NCBI GenBank assembly: GCA_020444775.1 | Contig: JAGRHX010000114.1 | Span: 1-21,268, forward strand | Direction: 5' to 3' | DNA length: 21,268 bases | From: Gammaproteobacteria bacterium | GTDB lineage: Bacteria > Pseudomonadota > Gammaproteobacteria > HK1 | In this document: in pieces, positions 1-9,400 of the stretch | Numbering within the stretch: position 1 is the first letter of the stretch | Layout of the letters: every line of letters starts with the position of its first letter | Notes under the pieces: generated by a model | The model's database searches: none | What the model saw: only the letters and a program-made list of their open reading frames with translations | Told to the model about the DNA's origin: nothing | Translations under genes and position numbers: made by a program

Positions 1-2
1 TG

Positions 3-450
3 GACGCGAGCGGCTTCGCGCCGGTCGGATCCTCGTACGCGCTCTTCAATGCCGGCAACAGCAATCACGAATCCTTCGGCCTCGGCGTGCCGGCCGCGAC
101 CGGCACCGCGTCCACGGATTTCGGCACCGGCGCCGACTACGACTTCCTGTTCAGCTTCGACGGTCCGCCTTTGCTGGTCGATGTCGCCGGGCTCGAGCCC
201 AGCTCCAGCTACCGTCTGCTGGTCACCTATCTGAACAATGACACCGGCTCGAGCACCCAGCTGTTGTCGCTGGCCGACGGCGATCTGGTGCACGATGGGC
301 TGAGTCTGCCCAGTGGTCGTCCAACCACCTATGGCTTCGTCCTGCCCAAGAACGGCTTTGCCAGCGGCAGCCTGTCGCTGCAGCTGGCACGGCTCAGCGG
401 TGCGCGCACCGTGTTCCAGCATCTGTTCATCGTCGAGCAGCCGAGCGTGG
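3..450 (+). repeat. Unassigned beta-sandwich module, copy 1 (within giant protein)
   Basis: A segment of about 145 residues shares a pattern with 2979-3410. Both contain a (V/I)D(V/L)xGL(E/D)P core, then an aromatic strand (SYRLLVTYLNND here, RYVLRTSLFNAD in the other), a short loop ending in ADG, and a strand with a final FQ or F-W residue pair. It may be a carbohydrate-binding-like or malectin-like sandwich, but I cannot name the family. This copy starts at or before the window edge. Confidence 0.5.
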
Positions 451-3400
451 ACAGCACGCCACCGACGATCAGCCTGGACAGCCCGACCGACGGCAGCGCG
501 CTGAACGCCAGCAACCTGCAGGTCACGGGCACCGCCAGCGATGACGGTGATTCACTGCTTGTCGAGGTCGGTCTGACGCCGACCGGTGGTGTGACCGACT
601 GGCGCCCGGTAAGTGAGCAGGCGGGTGCCAACGGGCCATGGACCCAGCTGTTGTCGAACCTCGCCGAGGGCAGCTACAGCCTGCAGGCGCGGGCAACCGA
701 TGCGGCCGGCAACCGCGCCTTGTCGCCCAGCGTGCAGATCAGCATGGACCGTACCGCGCCACAGCCGGTGCAGGCACTGCTCGCCGAGCCGGTCGGCGGC
801 GGTGTGCGGCTGCTGTGGCTCGGCTCGGTCAGCGAGACAGACGGCGACGTCAGCGAATACCGCATTCGCCGTGCGCAGAGTGCGCTCGGTCCCTTCATCG
901 ATGCGGGCAGCGCGCCTGCGGGCTCGGACCGCTTCGACGACACCGGCGTGAGCCTGAACCAGGATTACTTCTATACGGTGGTGACCGTCGACGCGGCGGG
1001 CAACGAGACCTCGTCCCCGGTCTCCGGGCCGGTGACCACGACCACGGCGGCTGATACCACGGCGCCCGAAGACGTCACCGGTCTGTCGGTCGAGTTCACC
1101 ACAGCCGGCGGCACGGGGCTCGCCCTGCTGCGCTGGACCGGCAGTGCGAACAGCGCTGGTGACCTGACCGGCTACAGGCTGCGGATCTCCACCGACGGCG
1201 GTGCGAGCGTCGACCAGTCTATCGACATCGAGCGTACCGAATCGACCTATCTGCTGGACGGACTGACCCTGGGCACTGAATACACGTTGACCCTGGTCGC
1301 GCTCGACGAGGTGCCCAACGTGAGCGCCGGACAGACGGTGACCGGTACCCCGACCGGAGCCTCTGACCAGCTCGTCAGCTTCAGCGGCACGCTGCCTGCG
1401 CGTCTGCATCTGGACGGCGGTGTGTACCGCTTCACCGGCAACGTGGTCGTGCCCGCCGGCGGCGTGCTACACCTCGGCCCCGGCACGATCATCAAGGTTG
1501 GCGCCGGTGTGGAGATCCAGGTCGAGGGCGCATTGATCAGTCAGGGCAGCGCCGCCGAGCCGGTGGTGTTCACGGCCTGGACCGATGACAGCGTTGGCGG
1601 TGACAGCAATGGCGATGGCGGCGCGAGTAGCCCGCAGCCTGGTTATTGGCGTCAGCTGGAGTTCATGCCGGGCTCGGCCGGTGCCGGATCGGGCCTTACC
1701 CACACGCTGATCCGCTATGCGGGTACCAGCAACAACGTCGCGGTCTATCTGAACCAGTCCCCGGTCGATCTGGATCACGTGCAGATCACCGACAGCCAGT
1801 ACATCGGACTTTACGTCTATCGCACCAACGCCGTGATCAGCGACTCGCTGCTCGCCGACAACGGTAGCCACGGCGTTCAGTTCCAGGATTTCGGCACCTC
1901 TCGGCTCGAGCGCACCACGATCGCGCGCAACGCCGCGAGCGGCGTGTACGTGTACAGCAACGCGTATGTGACCTATCGCGACAATCAGATCGTCGACAAC
2001 GCCGAATGGGGTATCTACTACCGGACCACCGGCGACGCGCCGCCGCTCACCGGCAACGTCATCACCGGCAACAACTGGCCGCTGATCGTTCCGGCCTCGG
2101 CGCTGCCGGACGCGACCAACACGCTGACGCCCAACGCGCGTGCCTATATCGCCCTGCGTGGTGGGGTGCTGCCGGACAACGCGGTGCTGCGGCGTTGGGC
2201 AGTGGGCACCGCCGACGAGATCCGCACCTACATCAACTACTCGAGCAACCTGGAGGTCGGCACCAACCGGCGTCTGCGTGTCGAGCCCGGGGTGGTGGTC
2301 AAGTTCGGCGAGAACCATCAATTCACCGTCAATGGATCGATCGATGCGCAGGGGAGCGCCGAGCAGCGTATCGCGTTCACCTCGGTGCACGACGATCTAC
2401 ATGGTGGCGACATCAATCTGAACGGTCTCGCCACGCTGCCGCGCAACGGCGACTGGCAGGGTCTGTGGCTGAACGACTCGGTGCTCGAAGCCGAGAACGT
2501 GCTGAGCTTCGCCGACGTGACATATGCCGGCAGCAACGGTTGGGGCAACGTGACCTTCTACCGTTCGGCCGGTGCCTTCGACAACGCCACGGTGTCGAAC
2601 AGCTCGACCGTGGGCATCTACGTCTACGAGTCCTCACCGCGTATTCGTGGCAACCGCATCTGGGGCAATGCCAGCGACGGGATCTACGTGCAGCGTATGC
2701 CCAGTGCGCCGATCATCGAGTTCAACCGCATCTCCAGCAACCTGCGTGACGGTGTCCGTGTGGACAACACCGCGACCGCGGTGGTCACCAACAACGAGCT
2801 GTTGCAGAACCGTCAGCACGGTCTTCTCAACAACACCGGGAGCCTCATCGACGCGACCCAGAACTGGTGGGGTGACGTCGACGGTAGTGGCCCGCAGAAC
2901 GCGGGCGGCAATCCAGCCGGGACCGGTCAGCCAGTCTCGGACAACGTCGATTTCAGCAACTTCCTGACCATTGCCCCGATCGACTTCCTGTACAGCAACT
3001 TCTCGACCGCAGGCGTGCAGTCCGAGGGCAGCCTGCCGGCACCGACCCTGGTGCAGGGCACCTTGTCGAACGAATGGGGTAGCGCACCGGATCGGAGCAT
3101 GGTCTGGGATGCCAACGAGGTCATCGTCGACCTCACCGGCCTGGATCCGAACGCGCGTTATGTGTTGCGCACCAGCTTGTTCAACGCCGACGTGGGCGAC
3201 TCCTTGCAGAGCATCGTCGATGCTGATGGCAATCCGATCGTCACGCCGATCTCGCCTCCCGAGAACGGCGCCTTCCAATACGAGTTTCCGATTCCGGCGG
3301 CCTATATCGCCAGCGGCGATCTGCGTCTGCGTGTGGTCAACGACACGCCGGCGACCGCCATCCGCAGTGCCATGACCGAGTTCTGGCTGTTCCAGGACGA

Positions 3401-6400
3401 AGGCCAGCTCGCGCCGCCACTGTTCGACGCGGTCGCCTACAACGATGTCGACGGCTCCGGCGATCTGTCGGCCGGCGACCAGTTCGTGTTCAGCTTCTCC
3501 GAGGCGGTCGATACCACTCTGGTCAGCGGCGGCAACGATGCCGACCTGCACATGCCGGCCGCTGGCGCCAGCTACGGCACGCCCAACACCGTCGCCTGGT
3601 CGACCGACGCCAGGCATCTGACCGTGACCTTGAGCGCCGGCTTCACGGTGGTCGGCGACGAGGTGGTGACACCTACCGGCCTGACCTCGCCCGAGGGTCT
3701 GGATGTGGCCGGCGCCCGAAGCCTGACGACGATCGACACCATCGCGCCTACCTTGTCGTCGCTCGAGTGGGACGATGCCGATGGCTCCGGTGAGGTGTCA
3801 TCGGGTGACCGCTACACCTTCCACTTCGACGAGGCGATGGCGCAGAGCGCGATCAGGGACGGCACCGGCGATGCCAACGCCGCGTTGCGGCCCGCAGGTG
3901 GTCGACGCTACGGCATCGTCAATACCGTGCAGTGGGCGGCCGATGGCCGTTCGGTGAGCGTGACCTTGAGCAGTGGCTTCAACGTGGTCGGCAACGAGCT
4001 GGTCACACCCAGCCTGCTGGTCACCGACCTGGCCGGCAACGCGGTGCAGGGCAGCGTCGTCCTGCAGGGGCTGGACACGACCGCGCCGACCCTGACCGGC
4101 GCGCTGTTCAACGACGCGGACGGCAACGGCGCGGTGTCCATCGGTGACTCGTACACCTTCGTCTTCAGCGAGCCGATGAAGCAGACCGGGCTCTCCGACG
4201 GCAGTATCGAGGCCAATCTGAATCTGTCGCCGGCGGGCAAGCGCTACGGCACCACCAACAATATCGTCTGGAACGCCGACGGCACCCGGGCGACGGTGCT
4301 GATCACCCCGGGATTCAACGTCACCGGCACCGAGACGGTGACCCCGAGCGGCGGGTTGACCGATCTGTCCGGCAATCCGCTCACCGGCAGCCTGAACCTG
4401 GATCTCACCGATGTCATGGCGCCACGTGTGGCGAGCGTGGTACCCAACTTCTCGAGTCCGCTGCCGGCGACCAATGGCTATCGTCTGACCGTCCAGTTCG
4501 ACAGCGCCATGGACACGAGCGTCCCGCCACAGCTGACCCTGAGCAGCAGCGGCACGCAGCAACCGGTGGTGCCCACCGCTGGCGTCTGGGCGACCACGGT
4601 GTACCCGAACGACACCTGGATGACGGCGGCCATCGCGCTGACCCAGGGTATGGATGGCAGCCTGAGTCTGAGCGTGGACGGCGCCAGCGATCGCGCGGGC
4701 AACCCGATGCTGGGTGCCAACGATGTCTTCCAGACCCTGCTGGATGCCACGCCACCGGCCAATCCAATGCCGACGCTGGCCTCGCTGGGCTGCAGCACGG
4801 CGCGTCTGAGCTGGAACGGCTACGCGGATCCGGGCGACGTCGCGGGCTTCCAGGTCTATCTGGCCGAGGCCGCCTCGATCAGCACCGCCGACGGTGTCAG
4901 CTTCAATCGCTTCGTCCCCGGCAATGCTCGTCAGGTCGCTGTCGGACCGCTGTCGCTGGATACCCAGTACGCGGCGGCGGTTGCGGCCATCGACCAGGCC
5001 GGCAACCGCGACCCGGCGGTAAGCTCGGTGGCCTTCCGTATCGACTACGTGGTGCCGCCGCCGGTGCCGGTCACGGCCGTCCAGGGTCCGACCTCGGACA
5101 GCGTGCGGATCGGCTGGTCGAGCTATGCCACCGGCAACCTGTGTGGTTTCGCGGGCTTCCGTGTGTATCTGGAGGAGAACTCGTTCAGCGATGTCACCGG
5201 ACTCACGCCGCTGGTCGAGCTGGGCGCAGGTGCTCGGGAGCACCTGATCACCGGTCTGGACCGGGCCAGGACCTACCATGTCGCTGTGGTCGGCTTCAAC
5301 AGCCGTAACGAGCTGCAAAGCGCGGTCACGCCGGTGCAATGGTCGGATCCGTTTGCCGGTGAGATCACGGTCGACACCACCATCGGTTCGGCCGACGAGA
5401 AGATCGTCGACATCGATCGCACCATCGTCATTCGCAATGGCGCGACCGTGACCATCGCCGCCGGCACGACACTGCGTTTCGCACCGGGCGCCGGTATCGA
5501 GGCCGAGAACGGGCGGATCGTCGCCGACGGCACGCCGCTCGAACCGATCGTCCTCACCTCGGCAGCCGATCTGCCCGGTGGCACGCCCGCCGCCGGCGAT
5601 TGGGCCGGGGTACTGATCACCGCCGGTGACACCGGTTCGCTGCTGCGGCACGTGTTCGTCCGCTACGGCAGCGGCGTGGTGGTCGACGATGCCACGCCGG
5701 TCATCGACGCGCTGACCGCTCGCTTCAACGCGGGTCCCGGTCTGTGGGCACGCAACGGCGCGGATCTGGTGACCTCCGACGCCTGGCTCGCCTTCAACGA
5801 TGTCGGTGTGCTGGCGCAGAGCGGCGCCAACGTCGTCATCGACCACTCGGTGATCAAGACCAACACCAGCCACAACGCCCAGACCGACACCACCGGCACT
5901 GTGGATGCGCGTGGCAACTGGTGGGGTGCGCTGGACCTTGTCGGGATTGCACCGACCGTCAGCGGGAATGTCGATGTCAGCGGCTTCCTCGGCGGCGAGC
6001 CGGTGCTGACGCCGGCGGCGGCCCTGGCTACCGGTCAGGCCGAGACCGCGGTGCGCGAGGTGCCGCTGCGTCTGGCCGGGCGGTTGGCCGACGAGGTGCG
6101 TGTCAGCGAGGACCCGGGCTTTGCCGGTGCCTTCTACCAGCCCTTCGAGCCCGAGCTGGTCTTCCAGCTGTCGCCGAACGCCGGCGCCAAGACCATCCAC
6201 CTGCAGATGCGCAGCGTAACCGGTGTCGAGTCGAGCGTGCTGCAGCTGCCGGTGCAGTACATCGCCGAGGACCCGGCGATCGACAGCGTCAGCGTCAGCG
6301 CGGGCCAGACCCTCGGACGACCGTTGACCCTGCAGGCGACGGCCAGCTCGCCGCTGGGTATCGCCCTCACCGAGATCTTCGTCGACGGCGTGCCGTTCAC

Positions 6401-9400
6401 CAGCGCCGCGGGTTCGAGCGCCTCGGCGCGTTGGGACATCCGCAGCGGACCGACCGGGCCGCGTGTGGTGCTGGTGCGCGCGACCGACAGCGTGGGCAAC
6501 TTCACCGAGCAGAGCATCCCCGTGAGCGTGGTGCTGCAAGCGCCGCCGGCGCCCAGCCTGAGCCTGCCGGTGGATGCCACGATCACCAACACCGCGCTCG
6601 CCAGCGTCGCCGGCAACGCCGAGCCGCTGGTCGACATCACCGTGCGTCGCAACGGCCAGGTGGTGGCGAGCGGCCAGAGCAGCGATACGGGCAGCTTCCA
6701 GTTCACCGGGATCGCGCTGACCGAGGGCAGCAACCAGTTCCTGGCGCGTGCCAGCGACAGCGTCGGTGTCAGCCCGTCCTCGAATGGCCGGTCCGTGATC
6801 CTCGATACCGGCGCGCCGGCGGCGCCGATGCTGACCAGCGCCATCGGTATCCTCGGCACCGGCATACGCCTGACCTGGGATGCCCCCGTGACCGGAGAGG
6901 TGCCGGCCTCGTACAACGTCTATCGTTCGACCGGTGACTTCAGCACGCCGGCGTCGGCAACGCTGATCCGTCAGGGCCTGTCGATCAGCGAGGACTTCAT
7001 CGACGATTCGCGCGCCGACGGTACCTTCTTCTACCGACTGGCGAGCGTCGACAGCGCCGGCAACCTGAGCCCGTTGTCGAATTCGCTCAGCGCGAGCTAT
7101 GACGGTACCCGACCGGCCTTCACCATCGCGTTCAATGGCAGCTCGCCGGTCGGTCCTTCCGCGCTCGGTATCACACTGACCGCGAACGAGCCGCTCGATG
7201 CGAAGCCGGTGCTGACGGTGCGCACCGCCCGGTCCTCCGGGCCGCTGCCGATCGCGCTCACGCAGGTTAACGAGACGACCTTCACCGGCACCTTCCAGGT
7301 GCTACCGGCAACGCCCTCCGGGCCCTTGAGCTGGTCGGTGTCGGCCACCGATCTGTTCGGCAACACCTTCGTCGGTGCGCCCACCGGGCCGGCGCTGGTG
7401 CTCGACACGGACGGGCCGGTCGCCAGCGTCGCGATCGGTGCAACGCAACCGGTGCAGGTGCTGGGGCCGGAGACGGTGTCGTTGAGCGTCACGCTGGATG
7501 AGTCGGTCAAGCCCGCCACCACGCCGACCCTGCGCTATCAACCGCCAGCCGGCGCCGAGGTCGCCATCGCGCTCATCGGTAGTGGCGCGAGCTGGACCGG
7601 CTTGCTCAACCTCGATCCGTCCATGGGTCAGGGCACCGGCCAGTTCGTCTTCGACGCCATCGACGCCCTGGACAATGCCAGCAGCGAGATAGCCGCCGGC
7701 GCGAGTCTGGAGCTGTACAACACCGACTTCCCGGATCCGGCGAGCGCGCCGACCGGGCTCGATGCTCAACCGTTGGCTGGTGGCCGGATCCGGCTGAGCT
7801 GGCCGATGGTATCGGATGCGGACGGCTATAGCGTGTATCGAAGCAATGGTGACTGCAGCACGGCGCCGGATGAGCTCGTTGCCACCGATGTCGCCGGTGG
7901 GGTCCACGAGGACACGCCGCCGTTGGACCAGCAGTACTGCTATCACGTGACCAGTCTGCGACTGGGCGCAGAGAGCACGGCTTCACCACAGGCCAGTGCG
8001 CTGGCCGACCGTCTGGCGCCGGATGCGGCCGAGAGCGTGCTCGCTGAGCTCGCCAGCGCCGGCGTGCGAGTGAGCTGGAGCAGCGCGGCGGGCGGCGATC
8101 CCGCCACCCGCTACCGGGTCGAGCGCAATGGACAGGTGGTTCGGACCCTGGCCGTGAACGGCGCGGCGCCTGGCAGCGCCTTCCAGATCGTCGACCATCC
8201 CGCGAGTGGCGGCATCTGGAACTACACGGTGTATGCGATCGATACCATCGGCAACGAGCAGGCGGCGCCCGCGGCCAGCTTCGAGCTGCTGGTCGGCGCG
8301 GTCAGCGATCTGCGCGTGCTGGTCGAGGAGGGCTCGGCACCGGTCCTGACCTGGAGCGCGAGCGATCCCCAGGTCACCGCATTCGAGGTGCGTCGCGGCA
8401 GTCAGCTCCTGACCGCCTCGCCCATCGTCGAGAACACCTTTGCCGATAACGCCTACAGCGGTACCCAGGTGGTCGAGTACTCGGTGCAGGCCTTGAATGC
8501 CGACGGCGATCGTAGCCCGCCTCGCACCGTGACCGTCTATCCGCTGCTGCTGTCCAGCGCGGTCAATCCCGACCAGAACGGCATCGGCACGTCGTTCACG
8601 GCCGATACCTTCAGCCGTATCGCACTGTCGGTGCTGAACCAGTCCACCGAGCCGGCGCCCGTGACCGGCTACGAGGTGCAGGTGACCCGTTCCGTGGACG
8701 TGCTGTTCGACCGTGGCTTCACCCAGAGCACCGAGGTCGCCGCCGGAGAGACCTTGATGCTGTCGACCGCGGTGCCGGTGGAGAACGACACCGAGCAGCG
8801 TCTGGTGCGCTTCACCTTGCGGGCCGTCGATCCGGACGCCGGTGAGGTCGTCTATCGCAGCTATGACCTGTTCGACACCGGCTTCTCCGCGGGCCAGGTG
8901 GTGCTCAGCACCGCCGAGGTGCCGCTGGCCGGCGGTCTGTCCAGTGTTCGTACCTGTTATCGCAACGGCGGTGGCGTGCCCGTCGACCTGGTGGTCTACC
9001 GTGACAATGGGGACACGGCGGGCGATATTCGCGTGGCGTTGCTGGACAGTGCCGGACTCGAGCTGTCGGCCGGCGTGGCCCGCGGTGTGAGCGGTGGTGG
9101 GCTGTTCGTCGAGGGCGGCACCGGCTATGTGACCATCGCGCCGGCCGCGGAGCGCTGTTTCGACGTCGAGGTGCTGGTGCCGGCCGAGCTCGAGCCGGGC
9201 ACCGATCTGGAGTTCGTCGGCGGCCCGACCCAGCTGTTCCAGGACTACAGGGGGGCGAGGTTGCTACTCGCCGGACCGATCCAGGGCAGCATGCTGTCGG
9301 GCTATGTGGAGGCGCCCTACTACGGCACTGCGAGCACCGACAAGGCCGCGTACGCGAACAACGAGACCGTGACCATCACCGGTCAGGCCATCGACCGCGC

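Noticed and set aside
87..89. GTG at 87 as the true start of the giant protein
   Set aside because: The frame stays open to the window edge and the upstream residues continue the same beta-sandwich module. No ribosome site or signal peptide occurs at 87.
3798..6539. A 913-codon open frame on the minus strand, opposite the giant protein gene
   Set aside because: Its translation is Arg/His/Gly/Asp-rich with no recognisable domain, and the plus-strand frame shows continuous Fn3, Ig and beta-helix homology. Long antisense frames are expected in GC-rich coding DNA.
5744..6937. A 397-codon plus-strand frame in another phase
   Set aside because: The translation is Arg/Gln-rich low complexity inside the real gene; no start context or domain supports it.
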